Part shown: positions 1-6,695 of the stretch, in pieces
Position numbering within the stretch: the first letter of the stretch is position 1
Layout of the letters: each line of letters opens with the position of its first letter
DNA from: CAKRZE01 sp045617585
Lineage (GTDB): Bacteria > Bacillota > Clostridia > Oscillospirales > CAG-272
Assembly (NCBI GenBank): GCA_045617585.1
Contig: JAZLIW010000005.1
Coordinates: 1-14,111 of the forward strand
DNA: 14,111 nt
Direction of reading: 5' to 3'
The notes under the pieces: generated by a model
What the model was told of the DNA's origin: nothing
The model's input: only the letters and a program-made list of their open reading frames with translations
Databases searched by the model: none
Made by a program: the position numbers and the translations under genes

Positions 1-106
1 AGTATGCGACGGCACCTGCGACGCCGGCCATCGGACCGACGCCGGCCAGAATGGATGCATCGCACATCATTTTGATTATTTCGTGATCGTTTTTCTGCGG
101 ACCCAT
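1..106 (-). CDS. Partial UPF0280/ApbE-like protein, N-terminus only, probably truncated
   Basis: The gene runs off the left edge, so only about 35 codons are visible. Read on the minus strand from an ATG at 106, they include a DHEIIKMM stretch followed by AGVGPMAGVAGAVA. The GVGPMA-VAGA signature is, from memory, typical of the UPF0280 family, which is related to ApbE-type FMN transferases and has no firmly established function. In usual family members this signature lies some 80 residues from the start, after a beta-rich N-terminal part. Here the frame instead overlaps the 3' end of the AlkD-like gene by 31 bases, and that upstream part is missing. The start is uncertain: ATG at 106, 70 or 67 are all possible and none has a good ribosome binding site. 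It may be a shortened gene or a pseudogene left by a deletion. Confidence 0.45.
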   Translation of the reverse strand, partial: MGPQKNDHEIIKMMCDASILAGVGPMAGVAGAVAY

Positions 107-711
107 CCGGTCAGGCGGTGCTCGGTGAGATAGGGCAGAACGGCGTCCCACTGCTTGGCAAGCGCCGTCGCAAAATACCACGCGATCATCATATTGACGT
201 AATACTCGTCACTTTCGACCGCGGCGGGGAGCGCCGGATAGGCGGGATCGAACGCGTCGTCCAGATAATGGCTCATCAGCATTTCGATGCCGAAGCGGAT
301 CGTGAAGGGACGGTCGGAGCCGATCCAGCGGCGGATATGGGTAAGGAGCCGTCCGGGGTCCTTCCGTACCGAGGCACGGAACGCCTTCGGGCTGAGCAGA
401 TCGCAGGTCGCCCAGTTATCGACGTACGGCAGAAGGGCGTCAACGGAAGCGACAGCCTTCTCAAAGTCGCGGCATTCGGAGATCATGAAGCCATGCAGGT
501 TGTATTCGTCGTAGGTCGCGTGCGGCAGATCGGAAAGAAACAGGTCCGCGTCCTCCCGCTTCGCGTATTCCTTTGCCAGCCTACGCAGGATCGGCGTCCG
601 TACGCCGACGACGCGCTCCGGCGCGACGCCGGGCATCAGGCGGCACTGAAACAGACGGTAATCCGGATCGGCTTCTGCTTTCAGCCGTTCGGTGATCTCT
701 TGCGTGATCAT
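76..711 (-). CDS. AlkD-like DNA alkylation repeat (HEAT-like) protein, C-terminus probably short
   Basis: This 211-residue protein belongs to the AlkD-like HEAT-repeat family (COG4912 type). Members such as Bacillus AlkD remove alkylated bases by wrapping DNA in a curved helical scaffold, but many clostridial members are uncharacterised. Visible conserved blocks are VVGVRTPILRRLAKEYAK near residue 40, YDEYNLHGFMI near 80, LLPYVDNWATCDLLSPKAF near 105, FTIRFGIEMLMSHYLDDAF near 140 and YYVNMMIAWYFATALAKQWD near 180. The start is the ATG at 711, preceded by GGAAAGGAAC as a ribosome binding site; a longer frame begins upstream without one. Relatives I recall continue after the W--NKTIQK motif with about 20 more residues (roughly IESYRITPEQKAYLRTLKR). 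Here the protein stops directly after RRKTITK, so the last helix is probably missing. No promoter is clear in the 64-base gap to the upstream gene. Confidence 0.88.
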   Translation of the reverse strand: MITQEITERLKAEADPDYRLFQCRLMPGVAPERVVGVRTPILRRLAKEYAKREDADLFLSDLPHATYDEYNLHGFMISECRDFEKAVASVDALLPYVDNWATCDLLSPKAFRASVRKDPGRLLTHIRRWIGSDRPFTIRFGIEMLMSHYLDDAFDPAYPALPAAVESDEYYVNMMIAWYFATALAKQWDAVLPYLTEHRLTGWVRRKTITK

Positions 712-727
712 TTTGTTCCTTTCCCGG

Positions 728-760
728 AAAAACGGGAGCACCGCGGCGCTCCCGTTTTTT
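728..760 (-). terminator. Bidirectional-looking hairpin terminator after the rhamnosidase gene
   Basis: The arms at 731-739 and 748-756 (AACGGGAGC and GCTCCCGTT) pair perfectly. Flanking A and T runs extend the stem to 12 pairs. Read on the minus strand the stem is followed by a U-tract, 16 bases after the rhamnosidase stop codon. It lies between that gene and the AlkD-like gene, so the latter would depend on read-through or on an unseen promoter. Confidence 0.85.
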
Positions 761-775
761 CGTAACGTATTAAAT

Positions 776-3700
776 TCATCCGAGCGTCAGGCTGTGTGTG
801 CCGGAGCCGACCGCGACGGTGAAGAACCCGTCGGCGCAGACGGCGTCGATCTGCTTGCCGTCGAGCGTGACCTTTTCGTTACCGGTGCCGGGGAGCAGGA
901 CGGAAGCGGTCACGTTCGCGGGAACGGTGAGGTTCAGGCTGAGCCCGGACGCGGTATCAAAGGACGCGCTGATGCTGCCCTTGACCGTGGGAACGAGCAG
1001 GGAGGCGTTTTTCAGCCCGGTGGGGCTGAGACGCATCTCAAATGAGGAGAAGCCGGGATCGACGGCACGGATACCGAAAATGCCGTTGACGATCGCGAAG
1101 GCGGGCGCGGAGCCCCACGGGTGGCAGTAGGTCATGTTCTTTTTGTTGACCTCATTCCACGCCTCGGTGGTCAGCGTCGCGTCCAGCGTGCGGAGCATAT
1201 AGGCAAAGGTGCGCGCGCCTTCCTCACAGTTCTCGGAGAGGAGCAGGCGATTCGCAACGTCGCCGTGGCCGGAGGAATACAGCCCGTCGAAGAGGAAGAA
1301 GACGCCGAAGACGCTCATCCGGATCTCGCCCTGCGCGTCGAGGAAGGCTGCCATCCGGTCCGCCATTTCCGCGGAATCGTAGATACCGCAGGCAAGAGCG
1401 TAGGCGGTCGCGTGCTGGGAGAAGTGCGCCGAGGGCGTGCCGTCCGCCGTGAGGCCGTCGGCAAACGCCCCGGTCTCTTCGTTCCAGAGCCGGTCGATCA
1501 TCGCCTGCTTCAAAGCGGCGGCGTCGTCGGAGAACGCTTTCGCGTCGCTGTCCTTTCCGAGGGCGGCGGCAAGACCGGCAAGCGCTTCCTCAGCGCGGAC
1601 GGAGATCGCGTTGAGCACCGTGTTGAACGCGACAGACATATCGTAGCCGTCCCGCTCGGTCGTTGGCCAGTCAACGAGGATGGAGTCTGTTGTGGAGCTG
1701 GCCTTTGCGGGGATGCCGATCAGGCCGTATCCGTCGGGCTTGGAATCGGTGAAGCGGTTCTTTTTCAGGATGGAATAGTATTTCTCGGCGGTGTGCAGGT
1801 CCCCGTTCATCCGGTACAGCAGCTCGGTTGCCATCGTCGTATAGAGGATATATTCCGCGGGCCAGGTGCGGTGCGTGCAGAGATATTCGTCGGTGAATCT
1901 GGCGACCGAATAATCGTCGCTGAACGCAAACGCGGAATAGAGGTTGATGATCAGGTCTCCCTCGTAGGCACCGCGCTCTCTCGACTGGGAGTCGACGTAG
2001 AGCCCCTGCGTCGTGCGCTTGATCGTGTTCTTGGTCAGGGTGTACAGATCGTTCAGAAGCGCGCTGTCCGAGGTGAAGGAGGACGCGCTTTCGTCAAACG
2101 CCGTGCGGACCTCGACGCCGCGGACGTTGTCCTTCGTCAGTGCGACGGGGCAGCCGGAGATCTCGACGTAACGGTAGCAGAGCATTTCGACCGTTTCGAT
2201 CTCGTTTTTCCCCTTGACGAGCTTCCACGTTTCCTCGTATTTGTTGCCGGAGATCATCGGAACGCGGACAGTGCCGTCTTCGGTCAGGGTCTCGGAATAG
2301 CGGAGCGTCAGCACGGCGTCCTCGGGCAGATCGACAGTCAGACGGAGCCCGCCGACGATCTCGCAGCCGAGGTCGATCAGATACGCGCCGTCCTGCGCGG
2401 TCACGGTCATGGCGTCCGTCGGGGCGTCGAAGCGGAGGACCGGTACCTCGCCGGAGGGAACAAGCTGCATTTCGGCGTCGATCTTTTCACAGAGCTCCGC
2501 CGTTTTCCACGCGCCGTCGTCGTACCCGACCCGATCGAAGCCGAAGGGGTAGAGAGACGCGTCGATGTTGTTCGCGTGGGCGGTATAATAGTTGGTGCCG
2601 GTCGAGTTGGAGAGGCCGAACGCGCCGTCGCCCTCCATTCCCTTCCACTGTGCCGCGTCCCGCGCGGAGTTCAGGAGGATCTCACGTGTGCCGTCCCTGT
2701 AGAACAGCGTCATCTGACAGAGGAAGAGTTTTCCTCCTGTCGCGTAATTGATCGCGGAAACGCAGTTTTTCCCGGCGGTAAGGGAAGAGGTCACGTCGTA
2801 GCTCTCGTAGGGGAGCGTGGCGGTGCCGTCCTTGTCTGCGGAAAGGCGCGCCGGACCGACGCCGATCAGTTTTCCGTTGAGGGAGAGATTGAAGACGTAC
2901 TGTCTCGCAGGGTCGGGAGAGGACGCGGTCACGCTCATGACGGCGCGTTCCACCCGGTCGAGCTTGTCGGCGTGCAGATCGAATTCCTGCCGCAGGAAGA
3001 CGAAGGAGGATACGCTCTTATCCGTGTCTCCGCTTTGCGCCTTCAGCGCTTCCCGGTCGATCAGGCAGCCGTTCGAGAGCGCCTTGGGGACCCGGATCCC
3101 GTCTTCTTCCTTCGGGCAGCGGCTGAACGGATCGACGACGTTGAAGTTGCTGAGATAGAGCGGCTCGCCGGAAAGCGTTTTTGCCGTGATTTCCGTGACG
3201 ATGCCGGATTCCGAGCTGCCGGTTCGGAAGCCGATCACACCCTCGGTCAGACCGTACTGCTTCATATCGCGGCGATCGACCTCGACGAAGGTATCTCCGC
3301 TTTTCAGGGCGGTGGTCACGGTATTGCCCTCGCAGGTGATGCGTGCGGTGACCGTATCACCGATCACGTAAGCCGCCTCATCCGGGATCGCCACGGACGC
3401 GATCTGCTTTCCGCCGACGAAGGAGCCGTTTTGGTAGACGTGAGGGCAGAGGCTCGCTTTTCCGCTGTCGACGCGGAACTGCCACATATAGAAGTTCTTT
3501 TCCTCACCGCGGAAGATGACGCCGAGCGCGACGTCCGTGATGCGGAAGGTGACGTCGACCGTGTAATCGGTCCAGTCGTTTGAAAGGGGAACGATCTCGG
3601 TCTCCGTCGAAGCCCAGATGCCGCGCGTGTCCTCCCATTCCTTGCCGACCGCGGTGGAGAAGAACTGCGGCGCGGAGGGTCCGCTTTCCTCGCCTTCCTT

Positions 3701-4093
3701 GTTCTTGGTCTCGACGGTCCAGAAATAGAGGCTGTTGTCTTTCAGCTTCCCACTCAGACCGTCCGGACGGACGCCCGCGCTCTGCGCGGATTCGACCCAG
3801 CCGGAATCGTAGAGCGCCTCGGTCTTGCCGTTTTCGGTCACGGTCAGGCGGTAAGCGGTCTGCAGTTCATTCGGCTTTTCGTCGTTCATGACCCACGAGA
3901 AGGCGACCGCGTCACGGTCAACGCCGTAGGGCTCGGAGAGAAGGGCGACCTTCATGCCGGTGGGGGGGAGCGCCTTTCCGGTCGGCACCGGGACCGGGTC
4001 GTCCTTCTGACAGCCGGTCACCGCCGCGGCGGAAAGGATGCCGACGAGCGCGAGAAGCAGGGAAGTCGTTCGCTTGAGATATGTCTTTTTCAT
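776..4093 (-). CDS. Secreted lipoprotein alpha-L-rhamnosidase, glycoside hydrolase family 78
   Basis: This 1105-residue enzyme is predicted to cleave terminal alpha-L-rhamnose from plant or bacterial glycans and rhamnosides at the cell surface. Residues 1-28 form a lipoprotein signal (KK-R, hydrophobic core, lipobox VTGC) with Cys28 as the lipidated residue. Then come a fibronectin-like domain with the family's N-terminal pattern (about 42-150), a LamG-like jelly-roll domain (about 155-310, core GVIFRGEEKNFYMWQF), the rhamnosidase N and beta-sandwich domains (about 350-660), the six-hairpin catalytic domain (about 665-1000) and a C-terminal beta domain (FSSFEMRLSPTG onward). The catalytic motif DSQSRERGAYEGD spans 701-713 with Glu706 as candidate acid. 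TEAWNEV with Glu977 or Glu981 followed by CHPWGSAPA (about 990-998) matches the base region. The usual motif is closer to DCPxRERxGWxGD, so Cys, Pro and Trp are replaced. The start ATG has AAGAAGG six bases upstream. The gene is single, with its own promoter and terminator. Confidence 0.92.
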   Translation of the reverse strand: MKKTYLKRTTSLLLALVGILSAAAVTGCQKDDPVPVPTGKALPPTGMKVALLSEPYGVDRDAVAFSWVMNDEKPNELQTAYRLTVTENGKTEALYDSGWVESAQSAGVRPDGLSGKLKDNSLYFWTVETKNKEGEESGPSAPQFFSTAVGKEWEDTRGIWASTETEIVPLSNDWTDYTVDVTFRITDVALGVIFRGEEKNFYMWQFRVDSGKASLCPHVYQNGSFVGGKQIASVAIPDEAAYVIGDTVTARITCEGNTVTTALKSGDTFVEVDRRDMKQYGLTEGVIGFRTGSSESGIVTEITAKTLSGEPLYLSNFNVVDPFSRCPKEEDGIRVPKALSNGCLIDREALKAQSGDTDKSVSSFVFLRQEFDLHADKLDRVERAVMSVTASSPDPARQYVFNLSLNGKLIGVGPARLSADKDGTATLPYESYDVTSSLTAGKNCVSAINYATGGKLFLCQMTLFYRDGTREILLNSARDAAQWKGMEGDGAFGLSNSTGTNYYTAHANNIDASLYPFGFDRVGYDDGAWKTAELCEKIDAEMQLVPSGEVPVLRFDAPTDAMTVTAQDGAYLIDLGCEIVGGLRLTVDLPEDAVLTLRYSETLTEDGTVRVPMISGNKYEETWKLVKGKNEIETVEMLCYRYVEISGCPVALTKDNVRGVEVRTAFDESASSFTSDSALLNDLYTLTKNTIKRTTQGLYVDSQSRERGAYEGDLIINLYSAFAFSDDYSVARFTDEYLCTHRTWPAEYILYTTMATELLYRMNGDLHTAEKYYSILKKNRFTDSKPDGYGLIGIPAKASSTTDSILVDWPTTERDGYDMSVAFNTVLNAISVRAEEALAGLAAALGKDSDAKAFSDDAAALKQAMIDRLWNEETGAFADGLTADGTPSAHFSQHATAYALACGIYDSAEMADRMAAFLDAQGEIRMSVFGVFFLFDGLYSSGHGDVANRLLLSENCEEGARTFAYMLRTLDATLTTEAWNEVNKKNMTYCHPWGSAPAFAIVNGIFGIRAVDPGFSSFEMRLSPTGLKNASLLVPTVKGSISASFDTASGLSLNLTVPANVTASVLLPGTGNEKVTLDGKQIDAVCADGFFTVAVGSGTHSLTLG

Positions 4094-4125
4094 AACGCAC
4101 CTTCTTCGGTTTTTTGATTGCTTCT

Positions 4126-4154
4126 ATTATATCAAACGGCGGGCACCGTGTCAA
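4126..4154 (-). promoter_or_regulatory. Consensus sigma-A promoter of the rhamnosidase gene
   Basis: On the minus strand, TTGACA (4154-4149) and TATAAT (4131-4126) are separated by exactly 17 bases, a perfect match to the housekeeping consensus. The predicted transcript starts near 4119, giving a leader of about 25 bases with the ribosome binding site AAGAAGG. A perfect promoter suggests strong expression unless a regulator holds it down. No palindrome overlaps it. Confidence 0.88.
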
Positions 4155-4182
4155 GAAAACGGCGCAAAAAACGGGAAAGACC

Positions 4183-4211
4183 TTGACAAAAACCGCTTGC
4201 CGTGTTACAAT
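4183..4211 (+). promoter_or_regulatory. Sigma-A promoter of the ABC transporter operon
   Basis: TTGACA (4183-4188) and TACAAT (4206-4211) are 17 bases apart. Transcription should begin near 4218, directly at the left arm of the palindrome at 4219. The promoter is divergent from the rhamnosidase promoter, with 28 bases between the two -35 boxes. Confidence 0.85.
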
Positions 4212-4218
4212 CAGTATA

Positions 4219-4239
4219 GTGATATCAAAAAGATATCAC
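4219..4239 (+). promoter_or_regulatory. Perfect palindrome, probable repressor operator of the ABC operon
   Basis: GTGATATC (4219-4226), a five-A spacer, and GATATCAC (4232-4239) form a perfect 8+8 inverted repeat. It sits at about +1 to +22 of the predicted transcript, a classic position for a repressor that blocks initiation or early elongation. The AT-rich stem followed by no U-tract makes a terminator unlikely. No regulator gene for it lies in the window; small two-gene ABC exporters of this kind are often controlled by GntR/YtrA-type repressors, but that link is inference. Confidence 0.6.
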
Positions 4240-4273
4240 AATTTGATTTGTGTCAATGAAAGAGGGAAAAGAA

Positions 4274-4978
4274 ATGCTGTCGATCGAGCACCTGACGAAG
4301 TGTTACGGCGAAAAAAAGGCGGTCGACGATCTCACGCTCCGGATCGCACCCGGTGAGATCTTCGGTTTTATCGGCCACAACGGCGCGGGAAAAACGACGA
4401 CGCTGAAAAGCGTGGTCGGGATCCAGCGGTTTGACGCGGGAGAGATCCGGATAAACGGCGTCTCCGTGAAGGAAGAACCGTTAAAATGCAAGGCGATGCT
4501 CGCGTATATCCCGGATAACCCGGATCTGTACGATTTCATGACCGGGATCGGCTACCTGAATTTCGTTGCCGATATCTTCGGGATCGGCACGGAGGAGCGG
4601 ACGGAGCGCATCCACCGGTACGCGGACGCGTTCGGTCTGACGTCCGATCTTGCCCAGCCCGTTTCCTCGTATTCCCACGGGATGAAGCAGAAGCTGGCGG
4701 TGATCTCCGCGCTGATCCACGAGCCGAAGCTGCTGATCATGGACGAACCCTTCGTCGGGCTCGATCCCAGAGCGTCCCATCTGCTCAAGGAGATCATGCG
4801 CTCCTTCTGTGACGCGGGCGGCGCGATCTTCTTCTCCACGCACGTGCTGGAGGTCGCGGAAAAACTCTGCGATAAGATCGCCATCATCAAGGGCGGGCGG
4901 CTGATCCGCTCCGGCACGATGGAAGAGGTCCGGGGAGATTCCTCTCTGGAGGACGTCTTCCTCGAACTGGAGGAATGA
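4274..4978 (+). CDS. ABC transporter ATP-binding protein
   Basis: This 234-residue cytoplasmic ATPase powers the membrane protein encoded directly downstream. Walker A is GHNGAGKT (34-41), the signature is SYSHGMKQK (about 132-140, a variant of LSGGQ with SHGM), Walker B is LLIMDEP with Asp157 and catalytic Glu158, the D-loop follows as GLDP, and the H-loop is His190. The order and short C-terminus (SLEDVFLELEE) fit the CcmA/ABC-2 exporter type. I chose the ATG at 4274 because AGAGGG stands seven bases upstream and MLSIEHLTKCYG is the usual beginning. In-frame GTG 4250 and ATG 4256 upstream lack ribosome binding sites. It is the first gene of a two-gene operon, ending three bases before the permease start, with that gene's GGAGG site inside its last codons. 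The substrate cannot be told from sequence. Confidence 0.93.
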   Translation: MLSIEHLTKCYGEKKAVDDLTLRIAPGEIFGFIGHNGAGKTTTLKSVVGIQRFDAGEIRINGVSVKEEPLKCKAMLAYIPDNPDLYDFMTGIGYLNFVADIFGIGTEERTERIHRYADAFGLTSDLAQPVSSYSHGMKQKLAVISALIHEPKLLIMDEPFVGLDPRASHLLKEIMRSFCDAGGAIFFSTHVLEVAEKLCDKIAIIKGGRLIRSGTMEEVRGDSSLEDVFLELEE

Positions 4979-4981
4979 GCA

Positions 4982-6577
4982 ATGCTGAAAGCACTGTTGA
5001 GAAAACAGTTCGGACAACTGTTTTCCTCCTTTTTCAACGATAAAAAAACCGGAAAGCGGCGCACCGGGAAGGCGGCGATCGGGTATCTCTGCCTGTTCGC
5101 GGTCATTTTCCTGCTGCTCGGCGTCTCGTTCTTTTCCATGGCGGCGGGCGCCGCGCAGGTGCTGATCCCGGCGGGGCTGACCTGGCTGTTCTTCGATCTC
5201 ATGGCGATCCTCGCGGTCTTCCTCGGGACCTTCGGCAGCGTGTTCAACACGTACGCCTCTCTGTACCGATCGAACGACAACGAGCTTCTGCTCGCCATGC
5301 CGATCCCGCCGTCGAAGATCGTCCTCGTCCGGATGATCGGCGTTTACGCGATGGGGATCCTCTACGAATCGCTGATCTATATCCCGACGCTCGTCGCGCT
5401 GTTCGTCTTCGGTTCTCCGGGCGTTCTGTCGGTGATCCAGTCGATCCTCCTTCTGTTCGTCCTCGGCTTCTTCATCCACACGCTGACCTGCCTCCTCGGC
5501 TGGCTGGTCGCGCTGATCTCGTCAAAGCTGAAAAACAAGAGCGTCTTTACCGCGATCTTCTCCCTGCTGTTCCTGGGCGTGTATTACGTCTTCTGCGTCA
5601 ATTCCTACCGGGTGATCGAGCTGATCACGGAAAACGGAGAGATCATCGCGGCGGGGACGAAAAAATACGCGTACCCGCTGTACCTCGTCGGCAGGGCGGC
5701 GGAGGGCGATCCGCTTTCCATGCTGATCGTGACCGCCGGGATCGCCGTTCTGTTCGGTCTCATCTATCTGCTCCAGGCGAAAACGTTCCTGCGCCTCACG
5801 TCCGAATCCGATCACTCGACGAAAGCGGTTTACCGGAAGGGGAGATCGGAGCAGGGGAGCGTTGCTTCCGCACTGCTGCGCAAGGAATGGAAGCGGTTTT
5901 CCTCCTCCTCCACCTATATGCTCAACTGCGGTCTCGGCACGATCTTCATGCCCGCCGCGGGCGTCGCCTCCTTCTTCCTTGCCGCCAAGGCGCTGCCGGT
6001 GATGGAGGAATACGGCGTCGATAAAGGTTTCGTCGCGGTCGGGATCGCAGCCGTTCTGATGTTTTTAAGTTCGATGATCGACGTGACCGCCCCTTCGATC
6101 TCACTCGAGGGGAAGAACCTGTGGATCCTGCGCTCCCTTCCGATCCGTGCAGCGGACGTTATACGGCAGAAGCTGGATCTGCATCTGCTCATGGCGCTCC
6201 CCGCACAGCTCTTTTCGCTGATCCTGATGAGCGTCGCGTTCCGTCTTCCGGTCCTGACGGCGATCACGATGGCCCTGCCGGTCTCGCTTCTGACGGTGCT
6301 CCTTGCCGAGACCGGGCTCGTGATCAACCTGAAGCACCCGGACTTTTCGTGGACGAACGAGGTCTACCCGATCAAGCAGAGCCTCGGCGTCATGATCTGT
6401 ATCTTCGGCGGCTGGGCGGCGGCACTCGCCGTCGGCGGGCTGAGTCTGGCGCTCGTTTTCGTGACGGATCCCGCGATCGCGTTCCTCCTCGTTTCGCTCC
6501 CGCTCGGCGCTGCCGTGTGGCTGATCTACCGGTATCTGATGAACGGCGCGGAGCGCTTCTTCTCCTCATTTGAATGA
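4982..6577 (+). CDS. ABC-2-like exporter membrane protein (putative ABC exporter)
   Basis: This 531-residue polytopic membrane protein is the transport partner of the preceding ATPase. About twelve hydrophobic segments can be seen, for example around residues 32-52, 60-85, 112-140, 150-180, 190-210 and 240-260, and a second half from about 310 to 515. A charged central loop (ESDHSTKAVYRKGRSEQ, about 273-293) separates the halves, so the protein looks like two six-helix bundles in one chain. The conserved-looking block NDNELLLAMPIPPSKIVLVR near 98-117 resembles the large 'putative ABC exporter' family of Firmicutes (PF16962 type, from memory), whose members pair with a single ATPase. GGAGG about eight bases upstream of the ATG supports the start. 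The operon ends at a strong terminator seven bases after the stop. Possible cargoes include peptides, lipids or antimicrobials; nothing here decides. Confidence 0.85.
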   Translation: MLKALLRKQFGQLFSSFFNDKKTGKRRTGKAAIGYLCLFAVIFLLLGVSFFSMAAGAAQVLIPAGLTWLFFDLMAILAVFLGTFGSVFNTYASLYRSNDNELLLAMPIPPSKIVLVRMIGVYAMGILYESLIYIPTLVALFVFGSPGVLSVIQSILLLFVLGFFIHTLTCLLGWLVALISSKLKNKSVFTAIFSLLFLGVYYVFCVNSYRVIELITENGEIIAAGTKKYAYPLYLVGRAAEGDPLSMLIVTAGIAVLFGLIYLLQAKTFLRLTSESDHSTKAVYRKGRSEQGSVASALLRKEWKRFSSSSTYMLNCGLGTIFMPAAGVASFFLAAKALPVMEEYGVDKGFVAVGIAAVLMFLSSMIDVTAPSISLEGKNLWILRSLPIRAADVIRQKLDLHLLMALPAQLFSLILMSVAFRLPVLTAITMALPVSLLTVLLAETGLVINLKHPDFSWTNEVYPIKQSLGVMICIFGGWAAALAVGGLSLALVFVTDPAIAFLLVSLPLGAAVWLIYRYLMNGAERFFSSFE

Positions 6578-6583
6578 ACCTAC

Positions 6584-6611
6584 GGGGCTGCCGTCCGGCA
6601 GTCCCTTTTTT
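6584..6611 (+). terminator. Rho-independent terminator of the ABC operon
   Basis: GGGGCTGCC (6584-6592) pairs with GGCAGTCCC (6597-6605) over nine base pairs including one G-U. The loop is GTCC and six T follow (6606-6611). It lies directly after the permease stop codon. Confidence 0.92.
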
Positions 6612-6641
6612 GTCGGAACGCGGAAATATTATCGGAAACGC

Positions 6642-6670
6642 TTGAAAAAACGGTCCGGTTCATATATAAT
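6642..6670 (+). promoter_or_regulatory. Sigma-A promoter of the GH116-type glycosidase operon
   Basis: TTGAAA (6642-6647) and TATAAT (6665-6670) are separated by 17 bases, 30 bases after the preceding terminator. The predicted start near 6677 gives a short leader. The ribosome binding site GGGAGGG (6683-6689) lies six bases before the ATG at 6696 and touches another ATG at 6690, which decides for the later start. Confidence 0.85.
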
Positions 6671-6695
6671 GAGGACAAGAACGGGAGGGATGGAT

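Noticed and set aside
1121..3583. Open frame of 820 codons on the plus strand, opposite the rhamnosidase gene.
   Set aside because: The composition is rich in Arg, Val, Asp and Gly with no recognisable motif, and it mirrors a well-supported gene with signal peptide, promoter and terminator. Long antisense frames are common where third positions are G or C.
4481..5479. Open frame of 332 codons on the minus strand across the ABC transporter genes.
   Set aside because: It is extremely rich in charged residues (Glu, Asp, Arg, Gln) with no domain, and spans the junction of two clear plus-strand genes.
6632..6647. Possible catabolite-repression (cre) or LacI-type operator, GGAAACGCTTGAAA, overlapping the -35 box of the glycosidase promoter.
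   Set aside because: Only the centre (AAnCGnT) fits; the outer arms are not symmetric and several consensus bases fail. It is not strong enough to list as a site.
6570..6695. Upstream extension of the GH116-type gene to an ATG at 6570, overlapping the permease stop.
   Set aside because: It would translate through a terminator and a promoter and would bury the signal peptide. The ATG at 6696 has a well-placed GGGAGGG and begins with a typical signal sequence.
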